Source of the DNA: Viridibacterium silvisoli
GTDB lineage: Bacteria; Pseudomonadota; Gammaproteobacteria; Burkholderiales; Rhodocyclaceae
DNA: 64,000 bases
Assembly (NCBI RefSeq): GCF_036017035.1
Contig: NZ_JAYXHS010000003.1
Location: 372,001 to 436,000, forward strand
Reading direction: 5' to 3'
A model generated the notes under the pieces. That model was given only the letters and a program-made list of their open reading frames with translations, was not told the DNA's origin and searched no databases. Within the stretch, counting starts at the first letter, position 1. Each line of letters opens with the position of its first letter. Of this stretch, positions 28,365 to 36,570 are shown piece by piece. The position numbers and the translations under genes are program-made.

Positions 28365-28829
28365 CTAGACTCCACCACGGAAACCCAGCTGTCGCCAAGC
28401 CTCCATCACCACCACCGCCGCGCTATTCGAAAGATTCAGGCTGCGGCTGTCCGCCACCATCGGGATGCGAAGGCGGAAATCCGGCGCGAAGCTCTCGCGC
28501 AGCCACACCGGCAAGCCGCGTGACTCCGGCCCGAAGACGAACACATCCTCATCCTGGTACTGCGGCGTGTCGAAGCGCCGACTGCCATGCGTGGTCAGCG
28601 CGAACATGCGCCGCTCGCCCAGTTCACGACAACACGCCAGCCAGTCGCCATGCACGGTGACGACGGCCTTGTCGCGATAGTCCATACCGGCACGTGTCAG
28701 TTGCTTGTCACTCAGCTCGAACCCAAGCGGCTGCACGAGGTGCAGGCGCGCGCCGGTGTTGGCGCAGAGGCGCATGATGTTGCCGGTATTGGGCGGAATC
28801 TCCGGCTCGAAGAGGACGACGTGGAACAT
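28365..28829 (-). CDS. trmL: tRNA (cytidine/uridine-34-2'-O)-methyltransferase
   Basis: This 154-aa SPOUT methyltransferase is of the normal TrmL length. The N-terminus FEPEIPPNTGNIMRLCANTG and the C-terminal knot motifs VFGPESRGLP (about 98-107) and LNLSNSAAVVVMEA (about 132-145) are characteristic. The enzyme methylates the 2'-OH of the wobble nucleotide of tRNA-Leu isoacceptors in the cytosol, using SAM. It is probably co-transcribed with the ComF-type gene 47 bp upstream. Confidence 0.9.
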   Translation of the reverse strand: MFHVVLFEPEIPPNTGNIMRLCANTGARLHLVQPLGFELSDKQLTRAGMDYRDKAVVTVHGDWLACCRELGERRMFALTTHGSRRFDTPQYQDEDVFVFGPESRGLPVWLRESFAPDFRLRIPMVADSRSLNLSNSAAVVVMEAWRQLGFRGGV

Positions 28830-28876
28830 GGGGAATAAATGCTTGTGAAATGACTGCGCAGGGGAAGGCGGCGATG

Positions 28877-29623
28877 CTACTTGCTGCGCAAGGTTCTCGC
28901 CACTACGAGATTGCTCACCTGCGCGGCACCCGCAAGCTTCAAGGTGCGCGCGAGCTCGTTGAGCGTTGCGCCACTGGTCATGACATCGTCGATCACGAGC
29001 ACGCGCTTGCCAGCGATCGATTCGACACAGCGGAATGCGCCGCGCACGTTCTTGATGCGCTGGCGCAAGGGCATGCCCGCCTGGTGGCGGGTATCAGCGT
29101 CGCGCACGAGCAGTTGCGCGCGTACCGGCAGATCCAGCGCCCGGCCAACGCCACGCGCCAGCTCCATGGACTGGTTGAAGCCGCGCTCGGCCATCCGCTG
29201 ACGATGCAAGGGCATCGGCACGATGATGTCTGCCGACAGGTCGTCGGCCTCGCTGGCCACCGCCAGCAGCGCGCTGATCAGCATGTCGCTCACCGTGAAG
29301 GCCGCGCCGAATTTCAGCGCCATGATCATTTCGCGCACCGGATGCTCGTATTCGAACGCCGCCAGCGTGGCGTCGAAATGCGGCGGGCGCTTGAGGCAAC
29401 GGCCACAGGTCTGGCCGTCAGGCACCGGCAAGGCACACACCGGGCAGGAAGGGCTGTCATGCCATGGCAGCATGTCTTCGCAGGCCTGGCACACCACCGT
29501 CAGCCCGGCCCGACCGCCGCAGACAAAGCACTGCTGCGGCCATAACCTGGCCAGCAAACCGCGGCGCATCCGCCCCCACGGGTCGAGGAGCTTCGCATTG
29601 GCCTTGTTTGACAAGCCTTTCAT
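28877..29623 (-). CDS. ComF-family phosphoribosyltransferase-like protein
   Basis: This 248-aa protein has an N-terminal four-cysteine zinc-ribbon region (CFVCGG, CQAC, CPVC, CGRC spread over about residues 20-65) and a C-terminal PRTase fold with the PRPP-binding loop VLVIDDVMTSGATL. That is the ComF/GntX arrangement. ComF proteins assist DNA uptake in competent bacteria; many homologues have unproven roles. The frame reaches a TTG at 29683, which would overlap the bioB start. I chose the ATG at 29623 because it leaves a divergent promoter gap of 59 bp. The nearby type IV pilus genes are compatible with natural competence, but that is inference. Confidence 0.85.
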   Translation of the reverse strand: MKGLSNKANAKLLDPWGRMRRGLLARLWPQQCFVCGGRAGLTVVCQACEDMLPWHDSPSCPVCALPVPDGQTCGRCLKRPPHFDATLAAFEYEHPVREMIMALKFGAAFTVSDMLISALLAVASEADDLSADIIVPMPLHRQRMAERGFNQSMELARGVGRALDLPVRAQLLVRDADTRHQAGMPLRQRIKNVRGAFRCVESIAGKRVLVIDDVMTSGATLNELARTLKLAGAAQVSNLVVARTLRSK

Positions 29624-29682
29624 GTTTCCCGGATCATCCGCGCTTGTCTCCCGCTGTTCCCCATAGAAATCGAGATTGCTCA

Positions 29683-30708
29683 ATGACCGTCAGCACCACT
29701 CTGGACAGCGCTTCCTGTTCTTCCGACATCCAGGCCAAGGAAATCCGTCTGGTCCGTCCACGCAAGGCTGCCACCTCTGGCGAATGGCATACAGATGCAG
29801 TTCTGGCCCTGTTCGACCTGCCGTTCAATGACCTGATGTTCCGCGCGCAGCAAGTACACCGCGAGAATTTCGATGCCAACGCCGTGCAACGCTCGACCCT
29901 GCTGTCGATCAAGACCGGCGGTTGTTCCGAAGACTGCGGCTACTGCTCGCAAGCCAAACGTTACCAGACCGGCCTCGAGTCGGAAGAATTGATGGCGGTT
30001 GCCGAGGTCGTCGACAAGGCACGCATCGCCAAGGAGAACGGTGCCTCGCGTTTCTGTATGGGCGCCGCCTGGCGCGGCCCGAAGGATCGCGACCTGGAGC
30101 CCGTCATCGAGATGGTCAAGCAAGTCAAAGCGCTGGGCCTCGAAACCTGCGTGACGCTGGGCATGCTGCGCGAAGGCCAGGCAGCGAAGCTTGCCGACGC
30201 AGGCCTCGACTACTACAACCACAATCTCGACACCGCTGCCGAGATGTATGACTCCATCATCTCGACGCACTCGCAGGCCGATCGCTTCGACACCATCGAC
30301 AAGGTGCGTGACGCAGGCATCCACGTGTGTTCCGGCGGCATCATCGGCATGGGCGAATCACGCCGTGGTCGCGCCGCGCTGATCTCGCAACTGGCCAGCA
30401 TGGACCCACCGCCCGAATCCGTGCCGATCAACAATCTGGTGCGCGTCGAGGGCACGCCGCTGGCTGACACGCCGCCGATCGACATCTTCGAATTCATCCG
30501 CACCATTGCCGCTGCGCGCATCACCATGCCGGCCAGCTACGTGCGCCTGTCGGCAGGTCGTCGCGAAATGTCGGACGAAGCCCAGGCCATGTGCTTCCTG
30601 GCTGGCGCCAACTCGATTTTCTACGGTGACAAGCTGCTCACCACCGGCAATCCTGACGTGGAAGGCGACGCAGCACTGATGCAGAAACTGGGCATCAAGT
30701 CCGTGTAA
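29683..30708 (+). CDS. bioB: Biotin synthase
   Basis: This 341-aa radical-SAM enzyme inserts sulfur into dethiobiotin, the last step of biotin synthesis. The radical-SAM cluster motif is GGCSEDCGYCSQ (about residues 76-87), followed by KRYQTGLE and the conserved YNHNLDT and GGIIGMGES segments. The open frame extends upstream to 29464, but that part overlaps the ComF-type gene and lacks family similarity, so ATG 29683 is used. A GC-rich hairpin follows the stop. bioC lies two genes downstream, so biotin genes are loosely grouped here. Confidence 0.95.
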   Translation: MTVSTTLDSASCSSDIQAKEIRLVRPRKAATSGEWHTDAVLALFDLPFNDLMFRAQQVHRENFDANAVQRSTLLSIKTGGCSEDCGYCSQAKRYQTGLESEELMAVAEVVDKARIAKENGASRFCMGAAWRGPKDRDLEPVIEMVKQVKALGLETCVTLGMLREGQAAKLADAGLDYYNHNLDTAAEMYDSIISTHSQADRFDTIDKVRDAGIHVCSGGIIGMGESRRGRAALISQLASMDPPPESVPINNLVRVEGTPLADTPPIDIFEFIRTIAAARITMPASYVRLSAGRREMSDEAQAMCFLAGANSIFYGDKLLTTGNPDVEGDAALMQKLGIKSV

Positions 30709-30714
30709 TCCGCG

Positions 30715-30745
30715 GGCGGGCTCGCAACGAGCCCGCCAGTCTCGT
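30715..30745 (+). terminator. Probable intrinsic terminator after bioB
   Basis: GGCGGGCTCG-CAA-CGAGCCCGCC (30715-30737) is a perfect 10-bp stem with a three-base loop right after the bioB stop. The following T-tract is weak (AGTCTCGTTT), so termination may be partial. Confidence 0.6.
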
Positions 30746-30769
30746 TTGACGGCAATCCGGATACAGGCC

Positions 30770-32026
30770 ATGAGTCCTTCGACAATCGAAATCATCGGCG
30801 CCGTACTGTTCGGCATCGCGCTGATACACACCTTCTCCACGAAGATCTTCGAACGCCTGGCGGACCGCCAGACCGCCCACTCCGGCGTCTGGCACATCCT
30901 CGCTGAAGTCGAAGCCGTATTCGGCTTCTGGGCGATGATCCTCATCGTCTTCATGCTTGTCCTCTACGGCAAGCCGGAGGCCACGCGCTATCTCGACTCA
31001 CTGAACTTCACCGAGCCCATGTTCGTGTTCGCGATCATGGTCGTCGCCGGCTCGCGCCCCATCCTCGAACTCGCGCTGGCGCTGGTCAATGGGTTGGCCC
31101 GCCTGTTACCCATATCGCATGGCGCCAGCTTCTATGTCGTGACGCTCATCGTCGTGCCCCTGCTAGGCTCCTTCATCACGGAGCCGGCGGCCATGACACT
31201 CGCGGCCTTCATTCTGCGCGATCAGTACTACAAGCGCGACATTTCGGCGCGCCTCAAGTACGCCACGCTGGGCGTGTTGTTCGTGAATATCTCCATCGGC
31301 GGTGTGATGACCCCCTACGCTGCGCCACCGGTGCTGATGGTTGCGGGCAAATGGGGGTGGGACCTGAACTTCATGTTCTTCCACTTCGGCTGGAAGGCCG
31401 CATGCGCCGTCGTGGTCAATGCAGTCGCCGCAACCCTGCTTTTCCACAAGGAGCTGGCCGGTTGCAGCGAAAACGTGCCGCGTGAGCGCGCTCCCGTGCC
31501 GCTGCCCATCAGCATCATCTCCATCCTGTTCCTGTGCGGCGTCGTCGTCTTCGCCCACACGCCTGCGGCCTTCATCAGCCTGCTGCTGTTCTTCATCGGC
31601 TTTGCCCACGCCTACGAACGCCATCAGGACGAGCTGATCTTGCGCGAAGGGCTGATGGTGGGCTTCTTCCTCGCCGGCCTCATCGTGCTCGGCGGCCAGC
31701 AGAAATGGTGGTTGCAGGACATCCTCGCCGGCATGAATGACCTCACGCTGTATTTCGGCGCCACTGCACTGACCGCCATTACCGACAATGCCGCCCTGAC
31801 CTACCTGGGCTCACTCGTGGACGGCATCGACGACGGCTTCAAATACGCCCTCGTCGCCGGCGCAGTCACCGGCGGTGGGCTGACCGTCATCGCCAACGCG
31901 CCCAACCCGGCGGGCTACACCATTCTGCGCGAGCATTTTGCCGATGGCGCGATCAGCCCGGCCGGGCTGCTTGCTGCGGCGGCCTTGCCAACACTCGTCG
32001 CCGTCTGCGCCTTCCAGCTACTCTGA
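30770..32026 (+). CDS. Putative Na+/H+ antiporter family membrane protein
   Basis: This 418-aa protein has about ten hydrophobic membrane segments. Its conserved loops, such as FITEPAAMTLAAFILRDQYY and GGVMTPYAAPPVLMVAGKWGWD, fit the putative Na+/H+ antiporter family PF07399, and the late ALTAITDNAALTYLGSL segment is typical of ion-transporter-type (IT) antiporters. It sits in the inner membrane. The ion and direction have not been shown for most members. The open frame starts at a TTG at 30746; the ATG at 30770 is preferred. It lies between bioB and bioC without an obvious functional link. Confidence 0.75.
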   Translation: MSPSTIEIIGAVLFGIALIHTFSTKIFERLADRQTAHSGVWHILAEVEAVFGFWAMILIVFMLVLYGKPEATRYLDSLNFTEPMFVFAIMVVAGSRPILELALALVNGLARLLPISHGASFYVVTLIVVPLLGSFITEPAAMTLAAFILRDQYYKRDISARLKYATLGVLFVNISIGGVMTPYAAPPVLMVAGKWGWDLNFMFFHFGWKAACAVVVNAVAATLLFHKELAGCSENVPRERAPVPLPISIISILFLCGVVVFAHTPAAFISLLLFFIGFAHAYERHQDELILREGLMVGFFLAGLIVLGGQQKWWLQDILAGMNDLTLYFGATALTAITDNAALTYLGSLVDGIDDGFKYALVAGAVTGGGLTVIANAPNPAGYTILREHFADGAISPAGLLAAAALPTLVAVCAFQLL

Positions 32027-32077
32027 TCCAGGCAGCCCCGGCGTGCCCTTCGCCACTGCTGTTCGCCACGCATACGA

Positions 32078-32956
32078 ATGAGTATCCCGACAGACTTCCA
32101 GCTCGATCGCCAGCTCGTCCGGCAACACTTCAACGACAGCGCTGCGACGGCCGACAAGGCCGACTTCCTCGCGCGTGAAGTGTCGCGGCGCATGGCCGAG
32201 CGCCTCGACTACATCCGAGTCAGCCCGACACGCATCCTCGATCTCGGTTGCGGCACAGGGCGCGACCTGCCGGGCTTCGCCGAGCGCTACCCACAAGCCG
32301 AACGCATCGGCATCGACTTCGCACGCTCCTTGCTCGCATCAGGCCAGCAATACGGCGGATTCCTGCAACGCCTCTTCAGCCGCAGCAAAGCCCCCCAACT
32401 GCTGTGCGCCGATGCGGAAGCCTTGCCCCTGCAACGCGCCAGCGTGCAGATGGTATGGTCCAACCTGATGCTCAACTGGTTCCACGAGCCGATGCCAGCG
32501 CTGCGCGAAATGCATCGCGTACTCGCCGTCGATGGCTTGCTGATGTTCTCGACACTGGGCCCCGACACGCTGCGCGAGCTACGCGCCGCACTGCCGACGA
32601 CAGGTGGCGAACGCGTGCATCGTTTCATCGACATGCACGACCTCGGCGACTGCCTGCTCAACGCCGGCTTTTCCGAGCCGGTGATGGACATGGAAGTGAT
32701 CACCCTCACCTATACCGATCTCGACGGCCTGCTGGGCGAGCTGCAACAAGCCGGTGCAAGCAACGCCTCCGGCGCCCGCCCGCGCGGCCTCACCGGCAAG
32801 GGCAACTGGCAGCGCGCACGACAGGCGTATGACCGCCTGCGCACGGAAGGCCGTCTGCCGGCCACCTTCGAGATCGTTTACGGCCATGCCTGGAAAACCG
32901 CACCGAAGAAGCTCGAAGACGGGCGCTCGGTCATCAGCTTCAAGCCACGCACATGA
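32078..32956 (+). CDS. bioC: Malonyl-ACP O-methyltransferase
   Basis: This 292-aa class I SAM-dependent methyltransferase has motif I at ILDLGCGTGRDLPGF (about 50-64) and later segments VWSNLMLNWFHEP and LLMFSTLGPDTLRELRAA, which are BioC hallmarks. BioC methylates malonyl-ACP so that fatty-acid synthase can build pimeloyl-ACP, the first stage of biotin synthesis. The stop codon overlaps the next ATG (ATGA), which suggests translational coupling with the HAD gene. The C-terminal part (GNWQRARQAYDRLR) is also family-typical. Confidence 0.92.
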   Translation: MSIPTDFQLDRQLVRQHFNDSAATADKADFLAREVSRRMAERLDYIRVSPTRILDLGCGTGRDLPGFAERYPQAERIGIDFARSLLASGQQYGGFLQRLFSRSKAPQLLCADAEALPLQRASVQMVWSNLMLNWFHEPMPALREMHRVLAVDGLLMFSTLGPDTLRELRAALPTTGGERVHRFIDMHDLGDCLLNAGFSEPVMDMEVITLTYTDLDGLLGELQQAGASNASGARPRGLTGKGNWQRARQAYDRLRTEGRLPATFEIVYGHAWKTAPKKLEDGRSVISFKPRT

Positions 32957-33618
32957 CCAGTAACCCTGTCAGCGCGCCGACATGGCTATTCGATCTGGAT
33001 AACACGCTGCACAACACGAGTGCGTACATCTTCCCGCGCATCAATGCGGCAATGACAGCCTATATCGCGGAAAAACTGCAGATCAGCACCGAAGAAGCCA
33101 ACGCGCTGCGCATGCACTACTGGCGACGCTACGGCGCGACGCTGCTCGGTCTGATGCGCAATCACGACACCGACCCGCATCATTTCCTGTACCACACGCA
33201 TCAATTCCCGGATCTGCACGAGCTGATCGTCTTCGAGCGCGAGATTCGTACCGTGCTGCACCGCTTGCCGGGACGCAAGATCGTCGTATCGAACGGGCCA
33301 CAAGCCTACGTTGAGGCCGTGCTCAGGCACATGCGCATTGATCACCTGTTCAGCGACATCCATGGCGTCGAAGGCTTGCGCCTGCGCCCCAAACCCGAGC
33401 CACAAGGCTTTCGCCATCTGCTGGGAAAGCTGGGCGTGCGCGCCGGGCAATGCGTCCTCGTCGAAGACTCGCTGGAAAACCTGCGCACCGCCAAGGCCTT
33501 GGGCATGCGCACCGTATGGATCAGCCGTGCCCAGGGCAGGCCCGCTTATGTCGATGTCAAATTGCGCAGCATCCTGGACTTACGACGCATAGGCCTCGCT
33601 CCGCGCAGATCTTTCTGA
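32953..33618 (+). CDS. HAD-family hydrolase, probable pyrimidine 5'-nucleotidase
   Basis: This 221-aa HAD phosphatase has motif I FDLDNTLHN (about 13-21), motif II VVSNG (about 112-116), a motif III lysine in RPKPEP and motif IV VLVEDSLENL. The short helical cap and the sequence around motif I resemble the pyrimidine 5'-nucleotidase (SDT1-like) branch. It would dephosphorylate nucleotides in the cytosol; the substrate is inferred. It overlaps bioC by 4 bp and ends just before a strong bidirectional terminator shared with convergent hemB. Confidence 0.8.
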   Translation: MTSNPVSAPTWLFDLDNTLHNTSAYIFPRINAAMTAYIAEKLQISTEEANALRMHYWRRYGATLLGLMRNHDTDPHHFLYHTHQFPDLHELIVFEREIRTVLHRLPGRKIVVSNGPQAYVEAVLRHMRIDHLFSDIHGVEGLRLRPKPEPQGFRHLLGKLGVRAGQCVLVEDSLENLRTAKALGMRTVWISRAQGRPAYVDVKLRSILDLRRIGLAPRRSF

Positions 33619-33640
33619 GCAGGGCAGCTCCGCATCCAGA

Positions 33641-33678
33641 CATGAAAAAGGCCGCACATCCGTGCGGCCTTTTTCATG
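33641..33678. terminator. Bidirectional terminator between HAD gene and hemB
   Basis: A perfect 17-bp inverted repeat (33641-33657 and 33662-33678) surrounds the loop ATCC. The GC core GGCCGCAC/GTGCGGCC is flanked by A5 and T5, so it can end transcription from both convergent genes. Confidence 0.9.
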
Positions 33679-33691
33679 CAGCCCTGCCGGC

Positions 33692-34714
33692 TCAGCCCTT
33701 CTCGCGCAACCAGCGTGCCGCATCCAGCGCAAAGTAGGTCAGGATGCCGTCTGCTCCGGCGCGCTTGAATGCCAGCAAGGCTTCAAGCACACAGGCGCGC
33801 TCATCGAGCCAGCCATTCGCCGCCGCAGCCTTGAGCATGGCGTACTCGCCGCTGACCTGATATACGAAGGTCGGCACCTGCAGCTCGCTCTTCACGCGAC
33901 GCACGATATCGAGGTATGGCATGCCCGGCTTGACCATGAACATGTCGGCACCTTCAGCAATGTCGAGCGCCACCTCGCGGATCGCCTCGTCCGAATTGCC
34001 AGGGTCCATCTGGTAGGTGTACTTGTTGCCTTTACCCAGATTTGCAGCCGAGCCGACCGCGTCGCGGAACGGGCCGTAGAAGCTTGAAGCGTATTTCGCC
34101 GAGTACGCCAGGATACGCGTGTGGATCAAGCCCTCGGCTTCGAGCCTCGCGCGGATGCGCGCGACGCGCCCGTCCATCATGTCCGAAGGAGCAACCACGT
34201 CAGCGCCGGCCTGCGCATGGCACAGCGCCTGTTTCTCGAGCGCGGCCAGCGTCTCATCATTGAGCACGTAGCCGCTGTCGTCGATCAGCCCATCCTGCCC
34301 GTGGCTGGTGTAAGGATCCAGCGCCACATCGGTGATGACACCCAGCGTGGGGAAACGCGCCTTGAGGGCCTGAACGGTGCGCGGCACGAGGCCGTCAGGG
34401 TTCCAGGCTTCGGCAGCGTCAAGCGACTTGCGTGCAGCATCCACCACAGGGAACAGGGCCAACGCAGGAATGCCCAGCGCGACGGCCTCTTCGGCCACCA
34501 GCAGCAAACGATCCAGCGACACGCGCGACACACCCGGCATGGAGGCAACAGCCTCTTCGCGCGCCTCGCCTTCCAGCACGAAGACCGGGTAGATCAGATC
34601 ATCTACAGATAGCTGCGACTCACGCATCAGGCGACGCGAAAAATCATCGCGACGCATACGACGCATGCGGCTCGAAGGAAAGGCAGGCGAACCTGGGGGA
34701 AAACCATTATTCAT
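33692..34714 (-). CDS. hemB: Delta-aminolevulinic acid dehydratase (porphobilinogen synthase)
   Basis: This 340-aa protein has the normal HemB length. It joins two 5-aminolevulinate molecules to porphobilinogen for haem synthesis. The conserved ILAYSAKYASSFYGPFRDA carries one active-site lysine and MVKPGMPYLDIVRRVK the second (Schiff-base) lysine. The N-terminal RRMRRDDFSRRLMRE is typical. The ATG at 34714 lacks a good ribosome binding site; an internal ATG at 34666 is an alternative. An AT-rich divergent region with a candidate small RNA lies upstream. Confidence 0.95.
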   Translation of the reverse strand: MNNGFPPGSPAFPSSRMRRMRRDDFSRRLMRESQLSVDDLIYPVFVLEGEAREEAVASMPGVSRVSLDRLLLVAEEAVALGIPALALFPVVDAARKSLDAAEAWNPDGLVPRTVQALKARFPTLGVITDVALDPYTSHGQDGLIDDSGYVLNDETLAALEKQALCHAQAGADVVAPSDMMDGRVARIRARLEAEGLIHTRILAYSAKYASSFYGPFRDAVGSAANLGKGNKYTYQMDPGNSDEAIREVALDIAEGADMFMVKPGMPYLDIVRRVKSELQVPTFVYQVSGEYAMLKAAAANGWLDERACVLEALLAFKRAGADGILTYFALDAARWLREKG

Positions 34715-34806
34715 TTGGTATCAATCCGGATTGCTTGAGGTGTGTATATCTTGTACGTATTCCCGCCGGAAACAGCGTCAGAAAATGTATCCGAAAATTT
34801 TTCGAA

Positions 34807-34823
34807 AAAAGTTCGGAACTTTT
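34807..34823. promoter_or_regulatory. 17-bp perfect palindrome AAAAGTTCGGAACTTTT
   Basis: Arms AAAAGTTC and GAACTTTT flank one G. The element lies in the AT-rich region between hemB and the candidate small RNA, overlapping where a -35 box for the RNA would be if TATTAG (34840-34845) is its -10 box. A second palindrome, CGAAAATTTTTCG, lies just upstream. It is a good candidate for a dimeric regulator site controlling hemB, the RNA, or both. Confidence 0.45.
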
Positions 34824-34845
34824 CACTAATTTGTCCTTCTATTAG

Positions 34846-34984
34846 AGCAGACGGTGTTGCACCCCCCGTGCAGCATCGCCTCCCGCTTCACCTCCCTGAG
34901 CGGGTTGCCCAGTTGCGCTCCCCCGGGCCTTCTGGGTTGTTTAGCCCCCGACGCGTCCCCTCGCGCTCGGGGGTCTTTCTTTTG
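34846..34984 (+). ncRNA. Candidate small regulatory RNA with C-rich loops
   Basis: No open frame explains this stretch, but it folds as a chain of hairpins. TGCAC/GTGCA (34858-34872) has an all-C loop. CCCGCT/AGCGGG (34882-34904) has a loop with CACCTCCC. CCCAG/CTGGG (34908-34936) has a loop with CTCCCCC. The last is an intrinsic terminator, CCCCCGACGCG/CGCG-C-TCGGGGG followed by TCTTTCTTTT (34945-34983). Several unpaired anti-Shine-Dalgarno-like C-rich loops plus a Rho-independent terminator are the hallmarks of trans-acting sRNAs. The 5' end is approximate, set from a weak -10 (TATTAG, 34840-34845). I do not recognise a known family; 6S, 4.5S and tmRNA do not fit. Confidence 0.5.
34945..34983 (+). 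terminator. Intrinsic terminator of the candidate small RNA
   Basis: An 11-bp GC-rich stem (CCCCCGACGCG against CGCG, one bulged C, TCGGGGG) with loop TCCCCT is followed by TCTTTCTTTT. No coding gene on the plus strand ends here (hemB upstream points left; engB downstream is on the minus strand), which is why a non-coding transcript is proposed. Confidence 0.75.
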
Positions 34985-35080
34985 TGGGGAAGCAAACCCT
35001 TTGCCTTGCAAAATTTTCTACATTTTGTGAAAGTTTTACACGCATTTGCATTTGTCATTTCGACATCTGCATAAGCCGCA

Positions 35081-35719
35081 TCAGTCGGCAGCATCACCTT
35101 CAGGCTCAGCGACTGCCGCGCTGCCCGCAGGCGCCATCCAGCCTGACACGATGGACTCCGCCTCTTCCATGCCGGATTTTTTCAGGCTGGAAAACAGCTG
35201 CACGGTGATCTGATCGCCCCACTTCGGCAACTCACGCCTGACCTTCGCCAGCACCTGCGCGCTGGCGCTGCGCGTCAACTTGTCGGCCTTGCTGAGCAAC
35301 ACATGGACAGGGCGTCCGCTCGGCGCAAACCAACTGAGCATCTGCTGATCGAGTGGCGTCAAAGGATGACGCGAGTCCATGATGAGGATCAGCCCCATCA
35401 GGCTCTCACGACGCGTCAGGTAGTTCTCGAGCAGGCGCACCCACTGCAGGCGGACAGCCTCAGGCACCTTGGCATAGCCATAGCCGGGCAGATCGACCAG
35501 CGCTGCGCCGTTGTGCATGCGGAAAACATTGATGAGCTGCGTCCGGCCAGGAGTCTTGCTGACGAAAGCCAGGCGCGTATGCCCAACCAAAGTATTCAGC
35601 GCGCTGGACTTGCCGGCGTTCGAGCGTCCGGCAAAAGCGATCTCCGGCCCATTGGCGGGCGGTAGATCCTGGGGACGGGCGATCGAAATCTCGAATCTGG
35701 CGTGGCGAAACAGGCTCAT
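35081..35719 (-). CDS. engB: Ribosome biogenesis GTPase EngB/YsxC
   Basis: This 212-aa TRAFAC GTPase has G1 GRSNAGKSSALN (about 32-43), a G2 threonine in GRTQLINVF, G3 DLPGYGYA, G4 LSKADKL and a C-terminal G5-like VQLFSSLKKSG. EngB acts in the assembly of the 50S subunit and is essential in many bacteria. The C-terminal tail after about residue 195 is Ala/Glu-rich and variable. It is divergent from cytochrome c4, the usual betaproteobacterial neighbour. Confidence 0.95.
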   Translation of the reverse strand: MSLFRHARFEISIARPQDLPPANGPEIAFAGRSNAGKSSALNTLVGHTRLAFVSKTPGRTQLINVFRMHNGAALVDLPGYGYAKVPEAVRLQWVRLLENYLTRRESLMGLILIMDSRHPLTPLDQQMLSWFAPSGRPVHVLLSKADKLTRSASAQVLAKVRRELPKWGDQITVQLFSSLKKSGMEEAESIVSGWMAPAGSAAVAEPEGDAAD

Positions 35720-35859
35720 GGTGTCTGAAGAAATCCGGGATGACGGGAGAGGCGCGCTGCGCGGACCTTGGCGCGCGCAGCCAGTGCTGCCGTGGCGCCA
35801 AATGCTGCGCCAGTGTTATAGAATTGCGCGATTCTAAATCGCCCAAAGCCTTTGAGGTA

Positions 35860-36513
35860 ATGATGATCAAGCGCAAGTTGTTCCTGAGCCTGGCCTTGGC
35901 CAGCCATTTTGTCTGTCAAACCGTCACTGCGACAGAAACGGCCAAGGCCGCTCCGCTTGACCTGGCCAAGGCAAAACAAACCGCAGAACAAGTGTGCGCA
36001 GCCTGCCACGGCGCCGACGGCAACAGCATTATTGCCATCAATCCTTCGCTGGCAGGCCAATTCCCCGAATATCTCACCAAGCAGCTCGCCAATTTCAAGT
36101 CGCAGAACGGCAAGCCCGCTGAGCGTAACAACCCGGTCATGTCCGGCATGGCTGCACCACTTTCGGACGCGGACATGAAGGCCTTGGCCGTCTATTTCTC
36201 GCAGCAAAAAGCCAAGCCGGACCTGACGAAGAACAAGGCAAACATTGCCCTTGGCCAGAAAATCTGGCGTGCCGGTGACGCCTCGAAGGGCCTGCCTGCC
36301 TGTGCGGGCTGCCACGGCGCGGCAGGCGCCGGGATCCCGGCGCAGTTCCCGCGCCTGTCTGGCCAGCACCCGGAATACATCGAGGCGCAACTGCGCTCGT
36401 TCCGTGACAACGTACGCACTAACGACGCCAACGGCGCGATGCGGACCATCGCGATCCGGATGACCGAGCCGGAAATCAAGGCAGTCGCCGATTACGCAGC
36501 AGGTCTGCGCTAG
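35860..36513 (+). CDS. Dihaem cytochrome c4
   Basis: This 217-aa protein is a periplasmic dihaem cytochrome. An N-terminal signal peptide (about 1-28) precedes two homologous halves with haem motifs CAACHG and CAGCHG, and Met ligand segments MSGMAAPL and AMRTIAIRM. Cytochrome c4 passes electrons to terminal oxidases. The frame runs upstream to 35740, but the ATG at 35860 is chosen because it gives the signal peptide and has TGAGGT just upstream; an adjacent second ATG follows at 35863. A strong terminator follows the stop. Confidence 0.93.
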   Translation: MMIKRKLFLSLALASHFVCQTVTATETAKAAPLDLAKAKQTAEQVCAACHGADGNSIIAINPSLAGQFPEYLTKQLANFKSQNGKPAERNNPVMSGMAAPLSDADMKALAVYFSQQKAKPDLTKNKANIALGQKIWRAGDASKGLPACAGCHGAAGAGIPAQFPRLSGQHPEYIEAQLRSFRDNVRTNDANGAMRTIAIRMTEPEIKAVADYAAGLR

Positions 36514-36536
36514 TCTCGGGTTCAACGCACGAAACA

Positions 36537-36570
36537 AACGGGCCGCTCATGCGGCCCGTTCTGTTTTAGC
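36537..36570. terminator. Bidirectional terminator after cytochrome c4
   Basis: AACGGGCCGC-TCAT-GCGGCCCGTT (36537-36560) is a perfect 10-bp stem followed by CTGTTTT on the plus strand and preceded by an A-rich stretch that serves the minus strand. It separates convergent cytochrome c4 and the DUF455 gene. Confidence 0.85.

Noticed and set aside
34846..34984. 6S, 4.5S or tmRNA gene
   Set aside because: The hairpin order and loop sequences do not match the conserved bubbles or tags of these RNAs; kept only as an unknown sRNA candidate.
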